The notes under the pieces are model-generated. The model was given only the letters and a program-made list of their open reading frames with translations, was not told the DNA's origin and did no database searches. Source: Azophilus sp965199705 (GTDB lineage Bacteria; Pseudomonadota; Gammaproteobacteria; Pseudomonadales; Azotimanducaceae). Taken from it: a DNA stretch of 64,000 bases. The stretch lies in the NCBI GenBank assembly GCA_965199705.1, contig OZ241359.1, forward strand, positions 1,798,001 through 1,862,000, read 5' to 3'. Both the position numbers and the translations under genes were made by a program. Position 1 is the stretch's first letter. Each line of letters starts with the position of its first letter. Positions 16,842 to 25,117 of the stretch are shown piece by piece.

Positions 16842-17429
16842 ATGAGCGCGGGTTCGCGCATACTGTGTTTGACGGGCGCCGAGTGCGGAGGCAAGAGCAC
16901 GCTGGCCAGGGCGTTGGCGGATGCCCATGGCGCGCCGCTGGTGTCGGAGGCAGCGCGTGACCGGCTTGATGACCAGCGTCGCTATGACGCCCGGGACCTG
17001 CTCGCGATCGCGCGCGCGCAACTTGCGGAAGAACGCCGGACGATTGGTCTGGGCGCACCCTGGATCATCTGCGACACGGACCTCCTGGTGATCCGCGTTT
17101 GGTGGCGTGCTCGTTTCGGTCCCCTGCCGGTCTGGCTTCGCCAGGCGGTGGCCGAGCTGCCGCCGCGCCTCTATCTGCTCGCCAGGCCGGATGTCCCCTT
17201 CGTTCGCGATCGCCTGCGCGAATCCGGCGGTCGGCGCGCCGGACTGCATCGACGCTACCGCTGGCTGCTGCGCGCTGGCCCGCATCCGTATGTGGAGCTT
17301 TCCGGCTCTCTGGGCGCCCGGCTTGCCTGGGTCAGGCGGCGTCTGCCGCAGTTGCTGGCCGCCACAGCGCCGGTTCCGATGGATGCGGAGCAGTCTCGAC
17401 CCGGCGCGCGCATGACGCGCTGTGCGTAG
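16842..17429 (+). CDS. NadR-like AAA-family ATP-binding protein (possible ribosylnicotinamide kinase)
   Basis: 195 residues with a P-loop GAECGGKST close to the N-terminus and the segment ICDTDLLVIRVWWRARFG. Both are typical of the C-terminal kinase domain of NadR, which phosphorylates nicotinamide riboside. The NMN adenylyltransferase and DNA-binding domains of full NadR are missing. The ATG at 16842 is chosen because MSAGSRILCLTG places the P-loop normally; a TATACT hexamer at 16754-16759 may be its -10 box. It is read divergently from pdsR. A role in NAD salvage would suit the Sir2 gene 7 kb away, but that link is speculative. Confidence 0.75.
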   Translation: MSAGSRILCLTGAECGGKSTLARALADAHGAPLVSEAARDRLDDQRRYDARDLLAIARAQLAEERRTIGLGAPWIICDTDLLVIRVWWRARFGPLPVWLRQAVAELPPRLYLLARPDVPFVRDRLRESGGRRAGLHRRYRWLLRAGPHPYVELSGSLGARLAWVRRRLPQLLAATAPVPMDAEQSRPGARMTRCA

Positions 17430-17443
17430 GGCGCATCTCTGAA

Positions 17444-18181
17444 GTGCCCGGCAGCAAGCATCAAAGCGCCACGCACGGCGCGCCAGATGCCGCTCCGGCG
17501 CGCCTGGACGTCGCCTTGCCGGGCGACGCCATCGCGCTGGTCGGGCCGGTTGCTGAACGGCCGCTGCTGCCAGCTGAGGCCGAGATCCTCGCCGCCACCG
17601 GGTCGGCGCGGCGACGCCAGTTCGCAAGCGGCCGCCATCTGGCCAGGCTGGCGTTGGCGCATCTGAACAAGGGTCAGGCCGCACCGGTGCTGCGGGCTGG
17701 CCGGCGCCCGGTATGGCCGGACGGGTTCATTGGCTCGATCAGCCATACGGGCGCGCAGGCAGCCGCCGTGGTCTGCAAAAGTGCGGACCTGGCCGGTGTC
17801 GGTATCGACACGGAGCAGGCGGCTCGGGTCTCGTCGGCCCTGGCCCGAAAGGTGCTTACGGCAGAAGAAATCGCTGTATTCGGGGGCGATGGTCTCTTCA
17901 GAACCCTGGCGTTCAGCGCCAAGGAAGCTGGGTTCAAGGCGATCAACCCGCAAACCGGCGTCTATGTCGGCTTGCGCGAGGTGGCGGTCAGCCTGGGTCC
18001 TGCACGGAGCTTCCGCCTGCGCTACTTGGGCGCGGACGCCGCAAGCCGGGCGCTTGAGCGTGGCTTTGGCCACTACCGGCTATTGCATGGGCACGTGGTG
18101 ACATTGTTCCTGCTGCCGCACAGCGCCCTCCGGCAAGCGTCGCCGTGCGCCGAATCAACGGCGCTGGCCAACCTGGTCTGA
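17444..18181 (+). CDS. 4'-phosphopantetheinyl transferase superfamily protein
   Basis: About 245 residues. The signature motifs are GVGIDTE (Mg and CoA binding) and FSAKEAGFKAINPQTG, with the upstream SISHTGAQAAAV segment. This is the Sfp/EntD-like layout. Such enzymes attach phosphopantetheine from CoA to carrier proteins. The start is uncertain: no in-frame ATG lies close, and GTG at 17444 is the first plausible one after the preceding gene stop. It is followed 4 bp later by a nucleoside transporter gene. No polyketide or peptide synthetase is in the window, so its carrier protein target lies elsewhere. Confidence 0.82.
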   Translation: MPGSKHQSATHGAPDAAPARLDVALPGDAIALVGPVAERPLLPAEAEILAATGSARRRQFASGRHLARLALAHLNKGQAAPVLRAGRRPVWPDGFIGSISHTGAQAAAVVCKSADLAGVGIDTEQAARVSSALARKVLTAEEIAVFGGDGLFRTLAFSAKEAGFKAINPQTGVYVGLREVAVSLGPARSFRLRYLGADAASRALERGFGHYRLLHGHVVTLFLLPHSALRQASPCAESTALANLV

Positions 18182-18185
18182 AGCC

Positions 18186-19427
18186 GTGCAGGCGTTGCCT
18201 GGCGTTGTCGTTCTGCTGGGTCTCGCCTGGGCGCTCAGCGAAGGTCGGCGGAGCAGACCAGCCTGGCGACTCATCCTGGTCGGGCTGGCGTTGCAAGCGT
18301 CGCTCGCGTTTCTCCTGCTGCGTCTGCCGCTCCTGCGTGAGGCGCTGCATTCGCTCAATAGTCTGGTCGAGGCGGTCGAGGCGGCCACCCGAGTCGGCGC
18401 CAGTTTTGCGTTTGGTCACCTGGGCGGCGCGCCACCGCCGTTCGAACCACGGCCGGACGCCAATCTGTATATCTTCGCCTTTCGAGTACTGCCGCAGATC
18501 ATGATATTCAGCGTACTGGTCGCCGTGTTCTGGCACTGGCGCCTGCTGCCGCTGATCATTCGCGGCTTCGGCGCCCTGCTGCGCCGACTGCTGGGGGTGA
18601 GCGGACCTGTGGGTACGGCGGCAGGCGCAAGCCTGTTTGTCGGGCATACCGAATCACCCCTGATCATTCGCGCCTATCTTGCGCATCTGAGCCGTTCCGA
18701 ACTCTTTTCAGTGATGACCTGCGGCATGGCGACGCTTGCCGGCTCCATCATGGTGCTCTATGCGGGCGTGCTGCGTACCATTCTGGATGGCGCGCTGGGC
18801 CACATACTGGTTGCTTCCGTGCTGAATGTGATCGGCGCCATCGTCATCTCTCGCATCATGATTCCCACGACTTCCGAGGCGCCGGCAGGGGCCGCAGCCA
18901 TCGAGCTTTCCTACAGCAGCACTCTGGACGCCATTGCGCAAGGCACAGTTTATGGCTTGCGGCTTGCGATCAATGTGGGCGCCATGCTGGTGGTGCTGGT
19001 GAGCCTGGTGGCGCTGGTGAATCTGTGCCTCGCCGGGGTTTCCATCGCTGATGCGCCTCTGACCCTGGAGCGCCTGTTCGGCTGGCTCTTCGCGCCTGTT
19101 GCCTGGCTGATGGGGATTGCCTGGGAAGAAGCCCCCCGGGCTGGCAGCCTGCTTGGCGTCAAGCTGGTTCTGAATGAACTGATTGCCTACCTGCAACTGG
19201 CGGCAATACCCGCCGAGGCCCTGTCAGACCACAGCAGACTGATTCTGACCTATGCCCTGTGCAGCTTTGCCAACCTTGGCAGCGTCGGGATTCTCATAGG
19301 CGGCTTCTCCGTGCTGATCCCGCAAAGACGCGACGAAGTCTTGGATCTTGCCAGCAAGGCCTTGATTTCAGGCACCTTGACTACCTGCCTGACGGCAACG
19401 CTTGTGGGTCTTGTCACGCGACTTTGA
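18186..19427 (+). CDS. NupC/CNT-family concentrative nucleoside transporter
   Basis: 413 residues, GTG start, strongly hydrophobic with around ten membrane helices. CNT signatures are visible: FVGHTESPLIIRAYL (substrate hairpin; GxTEAPL in relatives), MTCGMATLAGSIMVLYA, and YALCSFANLGSVGILIGG. It imports nucleosides with sodium or protons. It shares a tight spacing with the phosphopantetheinyl transferase gene, an association without obvious functional logic. It is convergent with exbD, 50 bp away. Confidence 0.88.
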   Translation: MQALPGVVVLLGLAWALSEGRRSRPAWRLILVGLALQASLAFLLLRLPLLREALHSLNSLVEAVEAATRVGASFAFGHLGGAPPPFEPRPDANLYIFAFRVLPQIMIFSVLVAVFWHWRLLPLIIRGFGALLRRLLGVSGPVGTAAGASLFVGHTESPLIIRAYLAHLSRSELFSVMTCGMATLAGSIMVLYAGVLRTILDGALGHILVASVLNVIGAIVISRIMIPTTSEAPAGAAAIELSYSSTLDAIAQGTVYGLRLAINVGAMLVVLVSLVALVNLCLAGVSIADAPLTLERLFGWLFAPVAWLMGIAWEEAPRAGSLLGVKLVLNELIAYLQLAAIPAEALSDHSRLILTYALCSFANLGSVGILIGGFSVLIPQRRDEVLDLASKALISGTLTTCLTATLVGLVTRL

Positions 19428-19477
19428 CGGCGCCGTGGGTTGCGTTGCGCCTCCGGCGGGCGCGCTGTAGCCGATGC

Positions 19478-19888
19478 TCAGTTGCTGGCAAGTGACACGT
19501 TGAAAACACCGGCCTGGCGGGCCGAATCCATTACGTGGATCATGGTCTCGGTCTGTGAATCCGGGTGCGGACGGATGACCACCGGTGCTTCCGGATTCTC
19601 CGCATGCAGGCGCTCGATATTGGCCCGCACGGAGCGTACATCCACATCCCGCTGGGCGATGATGATCCGGTCCCGGCTGGTGATGCGCACCACGATGCTG
19701 CGCTTGTTCGGATCCTCGTTCTTCGGGCGGTCGTCATCCGGTTGATTGACGTCGAGCCCCACCTCCTTGACGAAAGTGGCGGTGACGATAAAGAAGATCA
19801 GCATGATGAACACCACATCAAGCATGGGTGTTACGTTGATCGACTCGTCCTTGTCCTCTGCAGCTCTGCTGCCAACGATCCTGCGCAC
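19478..19888 (-). CDS. ExbD/TolR-family biopolymer transport protein, without an ExbB partner
   Basis: 136 residues from a GTG start preceded by GGAGGGG. After a short cytoplasmic N-terminus (ESINVTPMLDVVFIMLIFF) there is one membrane helix with the conserved proton-path aspartate, then a periplasmic domain ending NVSLASN. Members work with ExbB/TolQ-type stators to couple the proton gradient to outer-membrane processes. No ExbB or TonB gene lies beside it; upstream on this strand there is no gene before the BON lipoprotein. It may use a stator encoded elsewhere. Confidence 0.9.
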   Translation of the reverse strand: MRRIVGSRAAEDKDESINVTPMLDVVFIMLIFFIVTATFVKEVGLDVNQPDDDRPKNEDPNKRSIVVRITSRDRIIIAQRDVDVRSVRANIERLHAENPEAPVVIRPHPDSQTETMIHVMDSARQAGVFNVSLASN

Positions 19889-19947
19889 CGAGCCCCTCCG
19901 GCAAATCGGTCATGCAGGCCATGTTACCGATGTCGGGGCGCGGATCA

Positions 19948-19993
19948 AAGGGTTTTACGCCGCGCCTCTGAAGGGTTTTACGCCGCGTCTCTG
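19948..19993. repeat. 23-bp tandem duplication
   Basis: Two adjacent 23-bp units (19948-19970 and 19971-19993) differ at one base; the shared core is AAGGGTTTTACGCCGCG. They lie in the 160-bp divergent gap between exbD and the BON lipoprotein gene. Confidence 0.88.
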
Positions 19994-20048
19994 AGCGCCT
20001 GCCCCTGCGTTACAATGGAAAGTCCCCGTTATCGAGGCGCGGACACAC

Positions 20049-20426
20049 ATGCCTGTGAGCCTGAGTATGCGGGTCGGCGCCGCGTTGCTTGCCCTGTGCC
20101 TGCTTGGGGCCTGTCAGGCCTACCGCGATGGCGGCAGCCGCACCAGCGGCGAACTGATCGACGATGCGGCCATCCAGGTTCGCGTCAAGACCCGTCTGCT
20201 TCGGGACCCGGCCATCAAGGGTCGCAGACTCGATGTTGATGTTTCCCGGGGCGTTGTGACCCTGTCCGGTCGGGTAGCGGACGACATCGTGCGTCAGCGG
20301 GCCATGCAGCTAGCGGCAGGCGTCAAGGGCGTGGCTCGGGTGGAGGATCGAATGCAGACGCCGGTGCGTGCTACGCCTGCGCCGGACGAGCCTGCCCCGC
20401 AAACGCCAGCCAATCGCGGGGCTTGA
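20049..20426 (+). CDS. Single-BON-domain lipoprotein
   Basis: 125 residues. The lipobox LLGAC (Cys about residue 21) follows a short signal peptide, so it is a predicted lipoprotein. Residues about 37-100 form one BON domain (IDDAAIQVRVKTRLLRD, then GVVTLSGRVADDIVRQRAM and GVARVEDRM), which binds membranes or phospholipids. OsmY- or DolP-like relatives carry two BON domains; this one has one and a proline-rich tail. Its last 56 bp overlap the end of the convergent hemF. Confidence 0.85.
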   Translation: MPVSLSMRVGAALLALCLLGACQAYRDGGSRTSGELIDDAAIQVRVKTRLLRDPAIKGRRLDVDVSRGVVTLSGRVADDIVRQRAMQLAAGVKGVARVEDRMQTPVRATPAPDEPAPQTPANRGA

Positions 20427-21333
20427 GGTAGAACTCGGTCAGCTCTGCCTCCGGGCTGCCGGCAGGCGCCTGCGGGTTGTACTCCCAGCGAACCAGGGGC
20501 GGCAGGGAGGCGAGCACCGATTCCGTGCGTCGTCCGCTTTGCAGGCCGTAGCGCGTGCCACGGTCGATGGCGAGATTGAATTCGGCGTAGCGTCCGCGCC
20601 GAAGCAGCTGCCAGTTGCGTTCGCGTTCACCGTAGTCGGCAACGGACCGCTTTGTAAAGATCGGCGCATAGGCCGGCAGGAAGGCATTGCCGACTGAAAG
20701 CGTGAGCGCCAGACTGTCGGCAAAACTCCCCACCCGCCAATCGTCGAAGAAGAGCCCGCCGATGCCGCGCGCCTCATGCCGATGTTCGAGCCGGAAATAG
20801 GCGTCACAGGCCGCTTTCATCTTGGCATGGTACGGGCCGACAGCGTGCGCCGCGCATTGATGCCAGTGCACGCAGTCTTCGACAAATCCATAACAAGGCG
20901 ACAGATCGAAGCCGCCGCCAAAGTGCCAGACAGGCGTTTTTGCGGCCACTCGGAAGAACCGCAGATTCATGTGCGTGGCCGGTGCATAGGGGTTGCGCGG
21001 GTGCACGATCAGAGACAAGGCTGCTGCCTCGAAGGGTTGCCCCGCCAGATGCGGATTGCGGGCGCTGGCGGCTTCCGGCAGCGCGCTTCCCCGGCTGTGG
21101 CTGAAGAGAACAGCCGCCTTCTCGATCCGCCTGCCGTCTTCCAGCACCCGCGGCTGTCCGAAACCGCCGCCGGGATAGTCAATGCGTTCAAGCGAGAATT
21201 CGCCTGCCCCGTCGAGCTGCGCCAGAGCCGCGCAGATTTCCGCCTGCAAAGCCAGAAACCCGGCCTCGACCGCCGCCATGTCCGCTACTTCCTGCGCCAT
21301 CTGCGCATTATGCCGCAGGCTGTACAACCCCAT
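20371..21333 (-). CDS. hemF: Oxygen-dependent coproporphyrinogen III oxidase
   Basis: 320 residues from the ATG at 21333; an ATG at 21300 would give 309 and fits the E. coli length (299) slightly better. It converts coproporphyrinogen III to protoporphyrinogen IX using O2, in the cytoplasm. Conserved segments are LSLIVHPRNPYAPATHMNLRFF, WHFGGGFDLSPCYGF, IGGLFFDDWR and the C-terminal ESVLASLPPLVRWEYN. Presence of HemF points to aerobic growth. The 3' end overlaps the BON lipoprotein gene by 56 bp. Confidence 0.95.
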   Translation of the reverse strand: MGLYSLRHNAQMAQEVADMAAVEAGFLALQAEICAALAQLDGAGEFSLERIDYPGGGFGQPRVLEDGRRIEKAAVLFSHSRGSALPEAASARNPHLAGQPFEAAALSLIVHPRNPYAPATHMNLRFFRVAAKTPVWHFGGGFDLSPCYGFVEDCVHWHQCAAHAVGPYHAKMKAACDAYFRLEHRHEARGIGGLFFDDWRVGSFADSLALTLSVGNAFLPAYAPIFTKRSVADYGERERNWQLLRRGRYAEFNLAIDRGTRYGLQSGRRTESVLASLPPLVRWEYNPQAPAGSPEAELTEFYLKPRDWLAFAGQARPAQA

Positions 21334-21486
21334 GTCGGGCTTGTGCGCCAGGAGAGGGGTCGAAGGGACCCGCCGGTTCGGTTCTCGATTGGCTTGGCCC
21401 CCGGCTTGGTCTGCAATCGCGGCCCCCGGCGCAATATCCGCCCGCTTTCCGGGTAGAATCCCGGCACTTTCAGGCAGGGAAAGGAA

Positions 21487-22935
21487 ATGGTCGGAATCAC
21501 CGGGTTTGGCGGCTATGTGCCACGGCTGCGGCTCAGCCGACAGGCCATCGTGGATGCGCACGCCTGGATGGACCCGTCCCTGCGCGCCAGGAGCCGTGGT
21601 GAGCGCGCCATGTGCAACTGGGATGAAGACGTTATTACCATGGGCGTGGAAGCTGCGCGGGCTTGCCTTGGCGACTGCCAGTCGCCACCGGATGTCCTCT
21701 ATTTTGCCAGCACCAGCGCGCCCTTCGCGGATCGACAGAACGCGGGCATTGTGACCACTGCGCTCAATCTGCCGGAATCTATTGCCTCACTGGATCTGGG
21801 CGCCAGTCAGCGAGCCGGCGCCTCGGCGCTGATTCAGTCTTTGGCGGCGGTGCGTGGCGGGCTCTACCAGCAGGCGCTGGTGGTTGCCTCGGAAAAGCGC
21901 CGCAATCGCGCCGGCAGCCCGGGCGAACTGGCGCATGGCGACGCGGCGGCGGCCTTCCTGGTTGGAGATAGTGGGGTTCTGGCAGAGTTTCTGGGCGCGG
22001 CCAGCGCCACGGCTGACTTCATCGACCACTATCGCAGCGCCGATGCAGCCTATGACTACACCTGGGAAGAGCGCTGGATTCGAGACGAAGGCCTGGCCAG
22101 AATCGTGCCTCCGGTAATCACGCGGGCGCTTGCCCAGGCGAATTGCTCGGCATCCGAGGTCAAGCACTTCGTCATGCCGAGCACCATCCGTCGGGCCGTG
22201 GCCGGGATTGCGCGTCAGGCCGGCGTGCCCGCCGAGGCTGTGGCGCCGAATCTTGATGACGTCCTCGGTGAAAGCGGCGTCGCCCATCCTTTGGTGATGC
22301 TGCAACATGTACTGGAAACCCGCGCCCAGCCTGGCGATCTGCTGCTGGTCGCCAGTTTCGGTCAGGGCTGTGACTGCCTGGTGTTGCGCGCCACCGAGGC
22401 CCTGGCGTCTTGTCCGAAGGACGCTGGCGTCGGTGCGGCGCTGGCGCGCGGTGTCACCGAATCCAACTATCAGAGGTATCTTGCGTTCAACAATCTCGTT
22501 GAGCTGGAAAAGGGGATGCGCGCCGAAACCGACAACTACAAGACAGCGCTCTCGGTTACCTGGCGCAAGCGCGACATGCTGCTTGGCCTGGTCGGTGGCC
22601 GCTGCAGTCAATGCGGCGCCATTCAGTTTCCGCGCAGCGACCTGTGCGTGAATCCCCAGTGCGGCGCCGAGGGCACGCAATCGCCGCATGGGTTTCGGGA
22701 GGAGCCAGCGCGCATACTCACCTGGTCCGCTGACCATCTGGCCTATACCCCGGACCCGCCGAGCCACTACGGCATGATCAGCTTTGATCGAGGCGGCCGA
22801 TTCATGACCGACTTCACGGACGTAGCCGTCGGCGAAATTGAAGTCGGCATGCCGGTTCGCCTGGTGTTTCGTATCAAGTCCGTGGACGCCGTGCGCGGAT
22901 TCGTGCGCTATTTCTGGAAGGCAACACCGGTCTGA
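21487..22935 (+). CDS. HMG-CoA-synthase-like thiolase-fold protein fused to a DUF35 Zn-ribbon/OB domain, catalytic residues replaced
   Basis: 482 residues. The N-terminal 330 follow the archaeal-type HMG-CoA synthase fold (MVGITGFGGYVPRLRLSR, DVLYFASTSAPF, LDLGASQRAGASAL). Judged against the archaeal family from memory, the three catalytic positions are all changed: the Glu is Thr76, the nucleophile Cys is Gln108, and the His is Pro231. Residues about 373-393 are a four-cysteine Zn ribbon (CSQCGAIQF, CVNPQC) followed by an OB fold, the DUF35 domain that binds acyl-CoA. The next gene, 3 bp on, is an acyl-CoA dehydrogenase. Thiolase-like/DUF35 partners act as aldolases in steroid side-chain degradation, so a C-C cleaving or decarboxylating role is possible. 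Classical HMG-CoA synthase is not expected. Confidence 0.82.
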   Translation: MVGITGFGGYVPRLRLSRQAIVDAHAWMDPSLRARSRGERAMCNWDEDVITMGVEAARACLGDCQSPPDVLYFASTSAPFADRQNAGIVTTALNLPESIASLDLGASQRAGASALIQSLAAVRGGLYQQALVVASEKRRNRAGSPGELAHGDAAAAFLVGDSGVLAEFLGAASATADFIDHYRSADAAYDYTWEERWIRDEGLARIVPPVITRALAQANCSASEVKHFVMPSTIRRAVAGIARQAGVPAEAVAPNLDDVLGESGVAHPLVMLQHVLETRAQPGDLLLVASFGQGCDCLVLRATEALASCPKDAGVGAALARGVTESNYQRYLAFNNLVELEKGMRAETDNYKTALSVTWRKRDMLLGLVGGRCSQCGAIQFPRSDLCVNPQCGAEGTQSPHGFREEPARILTWSADHLAYTPDPPSHYGMISFDRGGRFMTDFTDVAVGEIEVGMPVRLVFRIKSVDAVRGFVRYFWKATPV

Positions 22936-22938
22936 GCG

Positions 22939-24075
22939 ATGACGATGGTCCTGGATGAGCAACAAACCCTGCTGCGCGATACGGCGCGGGAGTTCTGTCG
23001 TCGGCAAGCGCCGATATCGCAACTGCGCAGGTTGCGCGATGCTGGGTCGGCGTCCGGATTTGATCGCCCCACCTGGCGGGCGATGGTGGATCTGGGCTGG
23101 GCCGCCATACCTTTTCCGGAGGCGTTCGGCGGGCTGGATTTCGGCTACAAGGGCCTTGGCGTGGTCACCGAGGAAACCGGCCGCACACTGGTTGCGAGCC
23201 CGCTCCTGGCCTCCGTCTGGCTCGGCGGCGCCGCAATTGCGTTGGCTGGCAGTGACGCCCAGAAGGCGGCGCTGCTGCCCCAGGTCGCGGCCGGACGACA
23301 GCTGCTGACCCTGGCGCTCGACGAATCGCATCGGCACGATCCGTCTGCCATCTCGACCACCCTGGCGCGCGCGTCCGGCGGCTATCGTCTGAATGGCCGC
23401 AAGGTGTTCGTGCTTGACGGTCATGTGGCGGACACGCTGCTGGTTGTTGCGCGCCTGGAGAGCGGCGAAATCGCCCTGGCGCTGGCGCCTCGGGAGGCGT
23501 CCGGCGTGGCTGTGACCCGCACCCGGATGGTGGATGCCCGCAATGCCGCGGTGATCGAGTTTTCGAATGTGTCTGTAACCGATGCCGATCGCCTCGGCGA
23601 ACCCGGCGCCTGGGCCGATGCAGCAGTTCTGGAACAGGTTCTGGACGTGGCCCGCATCGGCATCTCGGCGGAAATGCTCGGTGGGCTTGATGCCTGCTTC
23701 GAGCAGACGCTCGCCTATCTTCGTGACCGGCGTCAGTTCGGCGTGCCGATCGGCGCCTTCCAGGCGCTGAAGCATCGCGCCGCGCACATGTTCTGCGAGA
23801 TCGAACTGGCCAGATCCTGCGTACTCGAAGCGCTCACTGCACTGGATGAGCAGCGCGATTCATTGCCGATTGCGAAGCTTGCGAGCCTGGCCAAGGCCAA
23901 GGCCGGAGAGGCCTATAGCCTGGTGTCGCGCGAGAGCATCCAGATGCACGGCGGCATCGGCATGACTGACGAATTCGACATTGGCTTCTACATCAAGCGG
24001 GCGGCCGTGTCGGAACAGTGCCTGGGTGACGCCGACTACCACCGCAACCGCTACGCAGACCTGCACGGGTATTGA
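22939..24075 (+). CDS. Acyl-CoA dehydrogenase
   Basis: 378 residues with the three ACAD domains: N-terminal helical DEQQTLLRDTAREFC, middle beta domain with GYRLNGRKVFVLDG, and C-terminal RDRRQFGVPIGAFQALKHR and IQMHGGIGMTDEFDIGFY. It starts 3 bp after the HMG-CoA-synthase-like gene and is surely cotranscribed. It resembles the ACADs of side-chain and steroid degradation clusters, which often act as heteromers, but only one subunit is encoded here. The substrate is unknown. Confidence 0.88.
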   Translation: MTMVLDEQQTLLRDTAREFCRRQAPISQLRRLRDAGSASGFDRPTWRAMVDLGWAAIPFPEAFGGLDFGYKGLGVVTEETGRTLVASPLLASVWLGGAAIALAGSDAQKAALLPQVAAGRQLLTLALDESHRHDPSAISTTLARASGGYRLNGRKVFVLDGHVADTLLVVARLESGEIALALAPREASGVAVTRTRMVDARNAAVIEFSNVSVTDADRLGEPGAWADAAVLEQVLDVARIGISAEMLGGLDACFEQTLAYLRDRRQFGVPIGAFQALKHRAAHMFCEIELARSCVLEALTALDEQRDSLPIAKLASLAKAKAGEAYSLVSRESIQMHGGIGMTDEFDIGFYIKRAAVSEQCLGDADYHRNRYADLHGY

Positions 24076-24094
24076 TCGGCTGCCGGATCCAGGT

Positions 24095-25117
24095 TCACAG
24101 CATGGCCAGGGAGCGATCCAGCATCCAGAAGGCTGCCAGGCTGCCCATGGCGTAGATCAATATCTGATCGAAGGGCGCGGGGCTGGCGCGGCCGCTGGCA
24201 GCGGCTGGCAGCAGCCAGGCCGGTACGGATGCGCGGGCCAGCAGGCGAGTGCCCTGGAACAAGAGCAGCATGGCCGCGATCAGCACCAGTTGCCCGGCTT
24301 CGATACCCAGATTGAACAGCAACAAGGCCAGCGCCAGGGTGTCCCTGGGCAGGCCGATCTCAGCCAGGGCGCCAGCAAAGCCGAAGCCGTGTAACAGGCC
24401 GAAGGCGCCGGCCACCACCCAGGGTCGGGCGTGGGTGAGGCGTGAGCGGCGCTCCGGCGGCATCAGCAATTCCCGCGCCAGGAACAGGATTGACAGGGCG
24501 ATGACGGCTTCAACCGGCGCCTGCGAGAGCTGCACCCAGCCGAGTACGGAAGCGGCCAGCGTCAGGCTGTGGGCGACGGTAAACGCGGTGATGGTCTTCA
24601 ACAGCATCCAGCGGCCAGGAATCAGATAGACCAGCCCGATCACGAACAGCACATGATCGATCCCGAGCAGCAGATGGCTGACGCCAAGACTCAGGTAGCC
24701 GAGCGCGCCCGGGTGCGGCGCGGCCAGGTCCAGAGAGGGCGTGCTTGGGCGCAGCAGAACATTGAGTGGTTCGGCGTCCAGCCGGCGCACTTCCACGAGA
24801 ACGTCGGTCAGGGTTCTGGCGAGGCCGTCGATGTGGATGCGGCCACCGTCCAGGGCGCAGGAAACCGTCCATGCTTGCAGCAGCGCACCGCCGGCAGCGC
24901 TCGGCCTCGGCTCGGTCAGGGTGACGCAATCCTCTGGCAGGACGGGTTCCAGCGGTAGTCGTCGGTCCTGGACAATCGGCTGTTTCCAGAGCACATCGAA
25001 CTGCCCGGGTTCGGTTTCCACAAATTGCAGGAACGCAGGCCGCACTTCATGCGCAAAAGCGGGCCAGGAGACCAGACAGCAGAGCAGGAGCATCATTCTG
25101 GGGTCGGGAAGGCTCAC
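24095..25117 (-). CDS. HupE/UreJ-family membrane protein
   Basis: 340 residues, GTG start overlapping the ppiC-like stop by 4 bp. A signal peptide ends near PAFAHEVRP, where the AHE start of the mature protein is typical. A periplasmic beta-rich domain of about 120 residues follows, then six to seven membrane helices with LLLGIDHVLFVIGLVYLI and FGLLHGFGFAG, which hold the histidines thought to bind Ni or Co. The long-form HupE_UreJ_2 family is poorly characterised; no hydrogenase or urease is nearby, so metal transport is only a family-level guess. Translationally coupled to the PPIase gene. Confidence 0.85.
   Translation of the reverse strand: MSLPDPRMMLLLCCLVSWPAFAHEVRPAFLQFVETEPGQFDVLWKQPIVQDRRLPLEPVLPEDCVTLTEPRPSAAGGALLQAWTVSCALDGGRIHIDGLARTLTDVLVEVRRLDAEPLNVLLRPSTPSLDLAAPHPGALGYLSLGVSHLLLGIDHVLFVIGLVYLIPGRWMLLKTITAFTVAHSLTLAASVLGWVQLSQAPVEAVIALSILFLARELLMPPERRSRLTHARPWVVAGAFGLLHGFGFAGALAEIGLPRDTLALALLLFNLGIEAGQLVLIAAMLLLFQGTRLLARASVPAWLLPAAASGRASPAPFDQILIYAMGSLAAFWMLDRSLAML

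Noticed and set aside
16662..17684. Long N-terminal extension of the PdsR frame
   Set aside because: The extension runs antisense to the NadR-like and phosphopantetheinyl transferase genes; the receiver domain begins normally at the ATG at 16661 with a good ribosome-binding site.
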